64,000 bases of DNA. Origin: Paenibacillus lactis. Lineage in GTDB: Bacteria > Bacillota > Bacilli > Paenibacillales > Paenibacillaceae. A program made the position numbers and the translations under genes. The stretch is taken from the NCBI RefSeq assembly GCF_017873605.1, contig NZ_JAGGKI010000012.1, positions 1 through 64,000 on the forward strand. Reading direction: 5' to 3'. This document shows, piece by piece, positions 1 to 8,900 of this stretch; positions within the stretch are counted from its first letter, which is position 1; each line of letters starts with the position of its first letter. The notes beneath the pieces are model-generated. The model made no database searches and was not told the DNA's origin. It saw only the letters and a program-made list of their open reading frames with translations.

Positions 1-450
1 GAAGGCGTAGCGCAGCAGGGCCTGCTGCTGAACTTGTTAGTTGCTCCGCGTACGTATCGTTCCTCCAATCGCTGTTGTGGCTGAATTTCCTGGAATTATT
101 AGTGAGATGCGGGAGAAATTCAGCCCCAAAGGCGCTGTTGCAATCGAGGTGGCCCTCCTCCCCACCTTGGTGGTGGGGGAGGGGAGAAGGCGTAGCGCAG
201 CAGGGCCTGCTGCTGAACTTGTTAGTTGCTCCGCGTACGTATCGTTCCTCCAATCGCTGTTGTGGCTGAATTTCCTGGAACTATTAGTGAGCGCGGGAGA
301 AATTCAGCCCCAAAGGCGCCCGCTGCCGCTTTTCCGGAATCGATTCGTTCGCTCCGATGGGCTGTTGCAATCGAGGAGGCCTTCCTCCCCACCTTGGTGG
401 TGGGGGAAGGGGGGAAGGCGTAGCGCAGCAGGGCCTGCTGCTGAACAATT
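1..450 (-). repeat. Two and a half copies of a hairpin-rich intergenic repeat
   Basis: A unit starting at 1 recurs at 186 and, truncated, at 414. Each full copy holds an 11-bp stem (79-89 with 115-125; 264-274 with 299-309), a GC-rich hairpin of C-runs facing G-runs (about 151-183 and 383-413) and a small GCAGCAGG/CCTGCTGC palindrome. The second copy has about 40 extra bases after its stem. Read on the minus strand, hairpin order and flanking words match the repeats at 1003-2010, so both belong to one family in opposite orientation. The open frames crossing it are by-products of the repetition. Confidence 0.85.
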
Positions 451-489
451 AAACCGCTCGGGGCGTGATTTACCTGAGCGGTTTTTACG
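451..489 (+). terminator. Hairpin A of the repeat family, terminator-like
   Basis: AAACCGCTC at 451-459 pairs with GAGCGGTTT at 476-484 and is followed by a short T run. The same word (CCGCTC...GAGCGG) opens each repeat in the 1003-2010 block, so it may be a repeat component more than a dedicated gene terminator. Confidence 0.55.
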
Positions 490-510
490 TGTGCATTGTG
501 TTGGCAGGTA

Positions 511-546
511 AAATAAAAAACCGGCAGGAGAAGTCCTTCACCGGTT
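511..546 (-). terminator. Terminator of the small gene at 561-797
   Basis: On the minus strand AACCGG (541-546) pairs with CCGGTT (519-524), followed by a run of T with one A (511-520). It lies 15 bases after the stop codon of the minus-strand gene, as a rho-independent terminator should. Confidence 0.7.
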
Positions 547-560
547 CATTACACAATATG

Positions 561-797
561 TTACGTCCAAGCCCATAAAAAGCCGTCCCGATCCCAAGCG
601 ATCCGACCGCCGTGCAGCTTGCGGAACGCTTTTTTCACGTCTTTCGATAAGGATGGGTTTCCGTTTTCGTTAACAAAAACGAACTGTTCCCCGAAGTGCT
701 CCTTTACGTACGCGATCGCGTCCTCCTGGCGCAACGTTCCGGTGAATCGAATTTCTTTTACCATCCACTCGGCGACTTCCTGTGCTGTTGTTTCCAA
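561..797 (-). CDS. Small conserved protein, DUF6953-like
   Basis: A 78-residue soluble protein of unknown function. I chose the TTG start at 797 because GGAGGTGA sits seven bases upstream (about 804-811). The sequence has a helical N-terminus, a central segment EHFGEQFVFVNENGNPSLSK and a C-terminal RKLHGGRIAWDRDGFLW, a pattern I associate with small Bacillales proteins of the DUF6953 type (also found as integron-cassette proteins). The family assignment is from memory. The gene stands alone between two blocks of intergenic repeats with its own terminator. No catalytic motif, signal peptide or membrane segment is visible. Confidence 0.7.
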   Translation of the reverse strand: METTAQEVAEWMVKEIRFTGTLRQEDAIAYVKEHFGEQFVFVNENGNPSLSKDVKKAFRKLHGGRIAWDRDGFLWAWT

Positions 798-955
798 GTG
801 AAATCACCTCCGTTCAGTTACATATCATACCAAATAAATCACACCCAATGATAGTTTTTCTCTTTCATTCGCAGTAGTTCGAATAGGTAAGGATTAAGGA
901 GCATCCTTTTGTGAAAAACACTGAAGAAAATGTTGTACAAATTGTTAACCGTAAT

Positions 956-994
956 GGTTAAGCGCTCCCCTCCGATTGCTATGAGGGCTTAACC
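956..994 (+). other. Long imperfect hairpin upstream of the repeat block
   Basis: GGTTAAGC at 956-963 and CCCTC at about 968-972 pair with GAGGG (983-987) and CTTAACC (988-994). There is no T run. It sits in the otherwise gene-free 800-1002 stretch, just before the first plus-strand repeat copy. Its role is unknown. Confidence 0.5.
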
Positions 995-1002
995 ACTCCA
1001 AC

Positions 1003-2010
1003 CAAGAGCCGCTCAAGGCGTAAAACCTGAGCGGCTCTCCCCCTCCCCCCAACCAGCAGGGGGGAGGGGCTTCACCAGCGAATCAACGACAGGCATCCGC
1101 GCTAGGAGAAAGCTTCAACGGAGCAGGCGGAATGGTGCTGTAGAAACGAAAGTGTTCGCCTTTGTACCTGGATTTCTACATTGGAAATATGAGTTCAAGA
1201 AATCCAGGCACAACAGCGATCGGAAGGGCCATCCGCAAGCGTAGTGCTGATTTACTCTCACTATCCGAAGGACCATCCACATGCGTAGTGATGAAGCACT
1301 ACCCGAATATTCCCTACCTAAGAAGCCGCTCAGGACGTGAAACCTGAGTCGCTTTTCCCCTCCCCCAACCAGCAGGGGGAGGAGGGAATACCAGCGAATC
1401 AACCACAGGCATCCCCACAAGGACAAAGCTTCAACGGAGCAGGCGGAATGGTGCTGTAGAAACGAAGTGTTCGCCTTTGTGCCCGGATTTCTCCCATTAG
1501 AAATATGAGTTCAAGAAATCCAGGCACAACAGCGATCGGAAGCAGCATCCGCATGCGAAGTGTTGATTTACTCTCACTATCCGAAGGGCCATCCGCAAGC
1601 GAAGTGCTGATTTACTCTCACTATCCGAAGGGCCATCCGCAAGCGAAGTGCTGATTTACTCTCACTATCCGAAGGACCATCCACATGCGTAGTGATGAAG
1701 CACCACCCGAATATTCCCCACCTAAGAAGCCGCTCAGGACGTGAAACCTGAGTCGCTTTTCCCCTCCCCCCAACCAGCAGGGGGGCGGGGATTCCACCAG
1801 CGAATCAACGACAGGCATCCGCGCTAGGAGAAAGCTTCAACGGAGCAGGCGGAATGGTGCTGTAGAAACGAAGTGTTCGCCTTTGTGCCTGGATTTCTCC
1901 CATTAGAAATATGAGTTCAAGAAATCCAGGCACAACAGCGATCGGAAGCAGCATCCGCATGCGAAGTGTTGATTCCCCTCAGTAAGCATCATCCGCATGA
2001 AAGTGATGCC
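1003..2010 (+). repeat. Three tandem copies of the hairpin-rich repeat
   Basis: Copies begin near 1003, 1324 and 1729, each 280-400 bases. Every copy has, in order: hairpin A (perfect 11-bp stem 1005-1015/1028-1038 in copy 1), hairpin B (runs of C facing runs of G around AACCAGCA, 1039-1069 in copy 1), a conserved linker of about 95 bases, and hairpin C (CCTGGATTTCT 1167-1177 with AGAAATCCAGG 1198-1208 in copy 1) followed by CACAACAGCGATCGGAAG. Copy length varies mainly through an internal 44-base unit. No coding potential is conserved between copies. Confidence 0.9.
1565..1696 (+). repeat. 44-base tandem repeat, three units
   Basis: Units start at 1565, 1609 and 1653 with the word GATTTACTCTCACTATCCGA. 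The first two are identical and the third has drifted. A single unit occurs at 1249-1292 in the preceding large copy and none in the last copy, so the number varies between copies. Confidence 0.85.
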
Positions 2011-2182
2011 TTTCCCTCGTCACATCCAATGACCTCACACGATCATTACACTCCCCCCTGCTGAACACAACATCAGATTACCATAAATAGTAATGATCCT
2101 CGCCTACTCAGTCCCTCCGCCCGGAATTACAATGTGAAATAACCAAGGAGATTGAAAGACACAGAAAGGGGGAGACGATGAC

Positions 2183-3169
2183 ATGAAACCCGCAATCGAA
2201 CCAACGAAGACGCCGGACGGTTCCGCAGCGCCGCGTATCCAGTCCAAACAGAGAAGAGGGTACTGGGGCAAGCTGGGGACCGATATTTGGAAAGAGTGGG
2301 ATCTTTATTTGCTGCTTGTGCCGGGCATTTTGTTTCTGCTGCTGTTCAAGTACACGCCGATGTACGGCATTACGATCGCATTTAAAGATTTCAACATATT
2401 CACAGGATTTGCCGACAGCCCGTGGGTGGGATGGAAGCACTTCGAGAAGCTGTTTACGTCGCCGGATTTTGCTCAGGTATTCAAAAATACGGTCATTATC
2501 AGCTTCCTGAAAATCGTCATCCTGTTCCCCCTCCCCATCATCATCGCCCTGATGCTGAATGAGCTGAGGAATATGATGTTTAAGCGCACGGTGCAGACCG
2601 TGATCTACCTTCCGCACTTTTTGTCCTGGGTTATCGTTGGCGGATTGTTCATCGATTTGCTCTCGACGAATGGCGGGATCGTAAATAAATTGCTGGTCAG
2701 CATGGGCATGGAGCCGATCGCCTTTTTCTTGGACAACAGTGTATTTCGGAGCGTGCTCATTACGTCGGCGGGCTGGAAGGAAACGGGCTGGAGCACGATC
2801 GTCTATCTGGCTGCCTTCACCATGATTGATCCGATGCTGTACGAAGCGGCCAAAATCGATGGAGCCGGAAGATGGAAGCAGCTGTGGCATATCACGCTGC
2901 CCGGCATCGCGCCGATCATTATCCTGATGTTCATCCTCCGCCTTGGCAACGTGCTGGAGGCCGGAACCGAGCAGATTCTCGTCATGTACAACCCGGTCGT
3001 GTATCAGGTATCCGATGTCATCGGAACCTACGTTTACCGGATGGGCCTAGGCAACCAGGATTACAGCTTCTCCACAGCGGTCGGGCTGTTTGAAGCGGTG
3101 ATCTCCTTCACGCTCGTGATCGTCGGGAACGCGATGAGCCGAAAATACTTGCAGCGCGGGATTTGGTAA
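2183..3169 (+). CDS. Sugar ABC transporter permease, LplB family
   Basis: A 328-residue inner-membrane permease of a CUT1-type carbohydrate importer. After a charged N-terminus it has six hydrophobic segments, the first around residues 45-65, and the cytoplasmic EAA loop EAAKIDGAGRWKQLWHITLP near residues 224-243, the docking site for the ATPase. The start follows GGGGGA at 2169-2174. It is the first gene of a run with a second permease (18 bases on), a binding lipoprotein and a GHL10/SLH protein. No ATPase gene is near, so it probably relies on a shared MsmX-like ATPase. The substrate cannot be read from sequence; the surface glycoside-hydrolase neighbour suggests oligosaccharides. Confidence 0.93.
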   Translation: MKPAIEPTKTPDGSAAPRIQSKQRRGYWGKLGTDIWKEWDLYLLLVPGILFLLLFKYTPMYGITIAFKDFNIFTGFADSPWVGWKHFEKLFTSPDFAQVFKNTVIISFLKIVILFPLPIIIALMLNELRNMMFKRTVQTVIYLPHFLSWVIVGGLFIDLLSTNGGIVNKLLVSMGMEPIAFFLDNSVFRSVLITSAGWKETGWSTIVYLAAFTMIDPMLYEAAKIDGAGRWKQLWHITLPGIAPIIILMFILRLGNVLEAGTEQILVMYNPVVYQVSDVIGTYVYRMGLGNQDYSFSTAVGLFEAVISFTLVIVGNAMSRKYLQRGIW

Positions 3170-3186
3170 AGAAAGGGTGGCATGAA

Positions 3187-4104
3187 ATGGATCATAAACA
3201 AGCACTGGAAGGAACCAACACCACCCGGGGCGTCATTAAGATGTCTCTGTCGGAAAAATGCTTCAACGTCTTCAACTACGTCTTTTTCATCGTGATGGGA
3301 TTGACGACACTGCTGCCGTTCGTGAACCTGATCGCCAAATCGCTGAGCAGCGAAGGGGCCGTCATTTCAGGCAAGGTGGGCTTGCTGCCGGTCGGCGTTC
3401 AGTTTGAAACGTATAAATATGTGCTGCAGGATTCGATGTTCCTGAACTCGCTGAAAAATTCGATCCTGCTGACCATCGTCGGAACGGCCTGCAGCCTGCT
3501 GCTGACGACGATTACGGCTTACCCGCTATCCAAATACCGGCTGCGCGGACGGAAATGGCTGCTCTTGATGTTCGTGTTCACGATGCTGTTCAGCGGCGGT
3601 CTCATTCCGACGTATCTCTTGATGCAGAACTTGAACCTGGTCAATACGTTCCCGGTCTTGTTCCTGCCAGCGATGGTGAATGTGTACAACATGTTGATTA
3701 TCAAAAACTATTTCGAAGGGCTGCCGGACTCGCTGGAGGAATCGGCCAAACTGGACGGCGCGGGCAATATCCGGATATTGGTCTCCGTCATCCTGCCGCT
3801 GTCCCTGCCGGTTATGGCAACGATTGGATTGTTCTTTGCGGTCGCCTTCTGGAACGATTACTTTGCGGCGATGATTTATATCACCGATCCGGGACTGAAG
3901 CCGATGCAGCTGTATTTGAAGGAACTGCTGGTATCCTCCAGCGGGGATTTTCTGAAGGATAACGTGGATGCGGCGATAAATACGACCCCGCAGTCCATTC
4001 AAGCCTCTTCGATTCTGCTCGCGACGATTCCGATTTTGCTCGTATATCCTTTCCTGCAAAAGTACTTCGTGAAGGGTGTGCTGGTCGGTTCGGTAAAAGG
4101 GTGA
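3187..4104 (+). CDS. Sugar ABC transporter permease, YtcP family
   Basis: A 305-residue partner permease of the LplB-type protein just upstream. I start it at the ATG at 3187, nine bases after GAAAGGG (3171-3177); a longer frame from a TTG at 3163 overlaps the previous gene and lacks a suitable binding site. Six membrane segments are visible and the EAA loop reads EESAKLDGAGNIRILVSVIL. The protein ends in FVKGVLVGSVKG, the usual C-terminus of the family. Its stop codon lies inside a 19-base tandem duplication. Confidence 0.93.
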   Translation: MDHKQALEGTNTTRGVIKMSLSEKCFNVFNYVFFIVMGLTTLLPFVNLIAKSLSSEGAVISGKVGLLPVGVQFETYKYVLQDSMFLNSLKNSILLTIVGTACSLLLTTITAYPLSKYRLRGRKWLLLMFVFTMLFSGGLIPTYLLMQNLNLVNTFPVLFLPAMVNVYNMLIIKNYFEGLPDSLEESAKLDGAGNIRILVSVILPLSLPVMATIGLFFAVAFWNDYFAAMIYITDPGLKPMQLYLKELLVSSSGDFLKDNVDAAINTTPQSIQASSILLATIPILLVYPFLQKYFVKGVLVGSVKG

Positions 4105-4129
4105 TTTCAGGGTAAAAGGGTGATTTCAG
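4092..4129 (+). repeat. 19-base tandem duplication across a stop codon
   Basis: GGTAAAAGGGTGATTTCAG occurs at 4092-4110 and again, identical, at 4111-4129. The first copy contains the last codons and TGA stop of the YtcP-like permease gene, and the second is untranslated. Confidence 0.9.
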
Positions 4130-4331
4130 AAAAGAATGTCATCAAAAAAGAGTTACTCCGGGGAATGGATGATTGCTGCACGATGATCAGCGTCGACGCT
4201 CGGACGAAAAGCCATGTCAGGAAAAGAACGCCTTCAGGAAGAGGCCGATTCCTAGGACCGTAAAGGTGGTGATGCTTCAACTTGCTCTGGTGCTGGACCT
4301 GTTGAGTACTCAATTACAAGGAGGGTTATCC

Positions 4332-5870
4332 ATGATTAAGAAGAAAAAATCCGCTGTGCTTACCGCGATTCTCGGCTTTACGCTAGCATTGTCCGCCTGC
4401 GGTGGGGGAGGCGGTACGGGGACGAACACGCCATCGGCGACACCGTCCGATCCGCCGGCCACGACTCCTGCGGAGAACGGCGGCGATAAAGGAACTCAAG
4501 GGGGCGATAAGCCGGGACTGCGCATGATCATGCAGTACGGACTGTTTGACCCGAAGACCGAGTATGTAGCGAAATATATCGAGGAGCGAACCGGCTACAA
4601 GGTGGAGTATGAGCTGCTTCCGGCCGAGAACGCGGATGAGAAGCTGAACCTGCTCGTATCGAGCAAAGACAATTACGATCTGGTGAAGCTGAACGCTGCC
4701 CAGTTCTATAACCTGGCATCTGCCGGAGCATTGGAGCCGATTGACGAGCTGCTGGAGTCCCACGGCAATTACATTAAGCAATCGATCAAACCAGAGTCTT
4801 TTGGAAGCGCAACCATCGATGGGAAGATCTTTGGTATTCCTGAAACAGGCTCAGGGGTAAGCATTGGAGAGGAGCTCGTCGTGCGTCAGGATTGGCTGGA
4901 TGAGCTGGGACTGTCCGTTCCGACCAACACCGATGAGCTCTATACGGTACTAAAGACGATTAAAGAGAAGAAAAATGTTATTCCGCTCACGATGAGCAAA
5001 GACTCGATCTACGGCGATATCGCCACGACCTTCGGGATATTGACCGATTGGAAGGAAGTGGACGGCAAGCTGATGCACCGTGCCGAGCTTCCTGAAATGA
5101 AGGAATACATTACCTACATGAACAAATTGTATAAAGAAGGTCTGCTGGATACTGAAACGCCGATTAATACAGCTCAGAAATCGATCGAGAAGTTTTCCGG
5201 CGGCAATGCGGCGATGTATAAGCTTGCCTGGTGGAATGCCGGAACGACGATTGCCGCGCTGGAGAAAAACTTCCCAGAGGCGAAAACGACCATCATCCCT
5301 TACTTGAAAGGGAAGGACGGTAAAGCGGTTGTCGGCGCGAAAGCCAATACAACCTGGTATATCGCGATTCTGAAATCGTCGAAGAATAAAGAAGCTGCGA
5401 TGGATTTCCTGAATGCCAAGCTGGAGCCGGAGACGTTCAAGGGCATCGCGATCGGCGAGGAAGGCGTGCACCATGAAGTGAAGGACGACAAATATTTCCC
5501 GATCCTGCCTAAATTCAATGACGAGCTGAACAATGCCAGCGCCTTCCTGACCGGGGTGGACGAAGAGAAATACCCAATCTATTGGCAGGCGCGCGTCCGC
5601 AAAGATCCGATCCTTCAAGCGCATTTCGAAACCTTCCAGAAAAACGCCGAGGGCTTGATCGTTGTGGATCCGATGTCGACGGCGCCGCCGATCGAGGCGG
5701 TATCGAAAAACCTGCTGAAGCTGACGACGCTGCTGGATGACAATGTGCTGCAATTCATTTCGGGAGCGAAGCCGATTGATGCCTACGATCAATTCCTCGC
5801 ACAGTGGAGAGCGGAAGGCGGAGCCGATATGGTGGCCGCAGCCAATGAATGGTTTCAATCGACGAAGTAA
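4332..5870 (+). CDS. Extracellular solute-binding lipoprotein of the sugar importer
   Basis: A 512-residue family-1-type binding protein. The ATG at 4332 is six bases after AAGGAGGG and is followed by a lysine-rich lipoprotein signal peptide ending LALSAC, so Cys23 should be lipidated. A Gly/Thr/Pro/Asp-rich linker (about 24-60) precedes the binding domain. It lies behind its two permeases with a 227-base leader, unlike the usual binding-protein-first order. The importer would capture sugars at the membrane surface and hand them to the LplB/YtcP pair. It is clearly more distant from the two binding proteins at 18.6 and 20.5 kb than those are from each other. Confidence 0.92.
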   Translation: MIKKKKSAVLTAILGFTLALSACGGGGGTGTNTPSATPSDPPATTPAENGGDKGTQGGDKPGLRMIMQYGLFDPKTEYVAKYIEERTGYKVEYELLPAENADEKLNLLVSSKDNYDLVKLNAAQFYNLASAGALEPIDELLESHGNYIKQSIKPESFGSATIDGKIFGIPETGSGVSIGEELVVRQDWLDELGLSVPTNTDELYTVLKTIKEKKNVIPLTMSKDSIYGDIATTFGILTDWKEVDGKLMHRAELPEMKEYITYMNKLYKEGLLDTETPINTAQKSIEKFSGGNAAMYKLAWWNAGTTIAALEKNFPEAKTTIIPYLKGKDGKAVVGAKANTTWYIAILKSSKNKEAAMDFLNAKLEPETFKGIAIGEEGVHHEVKDDKYFPILPKFNDELNNASAFLTGVDEEKYPIYWQARVRKDPILQAHFETFQKNAEGLIVVDPMSTAPPIEAVSKNLLKLTTLLDDNVLQFISGAKPIDAYDQFLAQWRAEGGADMVAAANEWFQSTK

Positions 5871-5878
5871 ATGATGGA

Positions 5879-5914
5879 GTGAAAAAGCAGTTGCATGCGC
5901 GGCTGCTTTTTCAC
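5879..5914 (+). terminator. Hairpin after the first importer operon
   Basis: GTGAAAAAGCAG (5879-5890) pairs perfectly with CTGCTTTTTCAC (5903-5914) around a 12-base loop, eight bases after the binding-protein stop. The T run is within the stem and a weaker AACTTTT follows, so read-through into the GHL10 gene is possible. Confidence 0.6.
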
Positions 5915-5999
5915 AACTTTTAGAAAGGAGGTGTTGCTAAAAAAGTGGTGCTTGAACTAGCTGGAAATCCTAATATGCGATGAAAGGTGGTAACTGTTA

Positions 6000-8900
6000 A
6001 TGAATCGTATGTTTCGGAGGAGGCTGTCTTTGCTGCTCGGCCTTTCGCTGATCTTCTCCTTGCTGGCTCCTGCGGCGATGCCGTTATACGCCGACACCGT
6101 ACCGACCGATCAGGGAGGGAGCGGGGCGAATCCTGAGCCCGTCACGTTTGTGGCCGGAGATGGATCCGGAACCGAATTGGAGTTGACCGATATTAATGTC
6201 ACCGGTGCTTCATTGGAAGGTAAAAGCGATTATTTGGCGCTGTATACCAGCGGCTCCGGGGTCACCAACGCGGTATATGACAAGGAAATCTGGGTGCCGT
6301 CGCTGCATGTCGCCGTCGCTGTGGATGCAAACGGAACGGTACAGCAGGTCGTAGGTCCGGATAACGATCCTCCCACTGGATGGGACCCGGATATGCGTCT
6401 GCCGGTACCCGAAGGCGGATATGTGGTCTTGACGGGGAAGACGGCAGACTGGGATACGTCCACGTACCAAAAAACGCTGTTCCAGCATTTCCGGAAAGGC
6501 GAGCAGGTGAAGCTCATGCGCGGGGAAACTGAGGTCAATGCCGGAGATTTCCTTCCGGATCAGCCAGGACCGGATCCAGATCCTTTGCCTCCGGAGCTGC
6601 ATCTGATTACGGAGGACGGTAAGCTCGTCGATATCCCTGTCGTGGAGGTTGCGGGCTTTGTGGCTAACCTGGCGGCAGATCAGGATGCCGTCGTAACCGT
6701 GGACGGCGAGGAAGCCGAGCTGTCGGCGGAAGGGATGTTCCGGATGAACGTGTATCTGGAGCCTGGGGCCAACCCGATCACCGTAAAGCTGATCATCAAT
6801 GGGAATGAAATGGCTTCCACGACGATAAACGTGGTTTACGAGCCAGTCGAAAATCAAGATTATATCGAGGTCGAAGCGGCCCCGAAAGATATCACGATCG
6901 ACATTGAGGGTCCGCGCAAGAAACTGGACTATATCGATAAAGATGTTACCGGCATCCCGAACATCGTAGCTTTGTTTACGAGAGATTTCGGCACGTCCAT
7001 CACGGTTCCGCAGACGAATGTCGCGGTTCAGGTGGATGCCAACAACCGGGTGCTGCAGGTCATCAACCCTTCCATAAACGGCAAGCCGCCGGTGTGGACG
7101 GGGCCGACGGAGCTTGAAATTCCCGAAGGCGGCTACGTGCTGATGGCACAGGACAACAGCTACACCGGCAACAACATCAAGCGTTATTTGGCCGAAAATT
7201 TCAAAGCCGGAGACGTTATCAAGCTGCGCAAGAACGGCGAGGTCGTTCAGGTGCGGGATCTGATGAGCGGCAACGGCGCCATTGCCCGGCTTAAGCTCGA
7301 TAACGCACAGATGTATACCGTGACGGAGGGCAGTACGGTCATATCGGGCAAGATCGAAAACATAGACGACATCAACGCGATCAAGCTGCTCGTGAACGGG
7401 ACCGAGGTTCCTTTTGGTGCGGACGGCACGTTTACTTACAACTATTCGCTCACCGCCGGCATCAATTATATCGAGGTTATGGTGCAGAAGAACGGGATCG
7501 AGCAGGATAAGCAGGAGGTTGCGGTGTTCGCAAGACCGGGCTTTTCGTCTGAGAAAGAAGTCATTCTCTGGGTTGACCAGGCATCGAATGTGCGGAAATT
7601 CCAAAGCAGCGAGCAAGTCCGTGAATTCCTGGAGAGAGCCAAGGATACGGGCGTTACTTCCATCGCTTTGGACGTGAAGGGCGTGGAGGGCTTTGTATCG
7701 TACAAAAAGAACGACCTGACGGGAAGGCCTTACGTCAGCGAGATCAAGGCGCCGGAGAAGGCCGGAGCAAGCCCGGATCTCGATCTGCTGCAGGAATTCA
7801 TCGATCACGGCCATGCGCTGGGCTTGAAGATCCATGCGGCGATTAACGTATTTGCTGAGGGCTCGATCGCCCATAACGAATATGCCGTGCTCAACGATCA
7901 TCTGGACTGGGAGGAGCGCGTCTACTTCGCGGAGAACAACGGGGAGATCAAGCGTCTTCGGGAAAGCAACAAGCAGGGGCTCGTCGCTTTTGTCAATCCG
8001 GCCAATGACGAGGTTCGCGATTATCAGCTGAAGACGTTTGAGGAAATCATCAAAAACTATGACGTGGACGGCATCGTTCATGACCGCAGCCGTTACGATA
8101 ACGAGGGGGCGGATTTCAGCGAGGAAACTCGCGTGAAATTCGAGCAGTTCCTCCAGGCTCAAGACAAGCAGTTGACCAATTGGCCGAACGATATTTTTTA
8201 CTATGAGAACAATGTGCGGGTATACGGTCCGCTGATTCAAGAATGGTGGGAATTCCGCTCCGGAACGATCCAAAGCTTTTTCCGGGAGGTAAAAGAGCTG
8301 GCGGATTCCTATGAGGCTACCAAGGGCAAGACGATCCAGGTGTCCTCTTACGTCGGCTCCTGGTATGAAACCTATTACTTAAACGGCGTGAACTGGGGCA
8401 GCAAAAACTTCAGGTACCATCCAGCGCTCGGCATGCCGGACGAATCGGTGTATACGCCGGATTATTATGAGACGGGATACATTGAGTATTTGGATTTCCT
8501 CATGATCGGGGCTTATCAAACGACTAGTCAGGAGATTCAGAAGTACATTACGCTCGGTAACATCGTGACGAACGGGGAGATTCCGCTGTATGCAGGGATC
8601 GCAATGAACAACGTGCAGGCCCCGGCGGTGCAGCGGGAAGTGTTCCAAGCCGGATTGAAAAATACGAACGGCCTGATGCTGTTCGACGCCTCCCAGGTCA
8701 ACTGGCCGATCGCCAAGGCAGCGCTTCAGGACCGGGAATGGGTGAAGGACTACCAGCTCGGGATGAGCTTGCCGAATAGCCCGGATACGTTCCTGGAAGG
8801 CAACTACTATAATGTCAACCGCATCGAAGGGAACATCAACGTCATGACAGAGGCCTTCGGCTACTCCACGGGCACCAACCGCTTTGGCGTCGAGGTCGTT

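Noticed and set aside
41..511. Open frame of 156 codons on the plus strand
   Set aside because: It is produced by the intergenic repeat copies; the protein repeats its own segments, has no ribosome site and overlaps hairpins.
1115..1426. Minus-strand open frames within the repeat block (also 1621-1818)
   Set aside because: They run through the stem-loops of the repeat family and are not conserved as protein between copies.
1003..2010. Possible CRISPR array
   Set aside because: The repeats are long, complex and palindromic, without regular unique spacers, and no cas genes are near.
2108..2890. 260-codon minus-strand frame opposite the LplB-type permease
   Set aside because: Shadow of a clear transporter gene; the protein is Arg/His/Gln-rich without domains or ribosome site.
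4950..5858. 302-codon minus-strand frame opposite the binding protein
   Set aside because: Same shadow effect; the plus-strand lipoprotein is well supported.
6210..8273. 687-codon minus-strand frame opposite the SLH protein
   Set aside because: Its length comes from the GC-rich codon pattern of the plus-strand gene; composition is implausible and no start signal exists.
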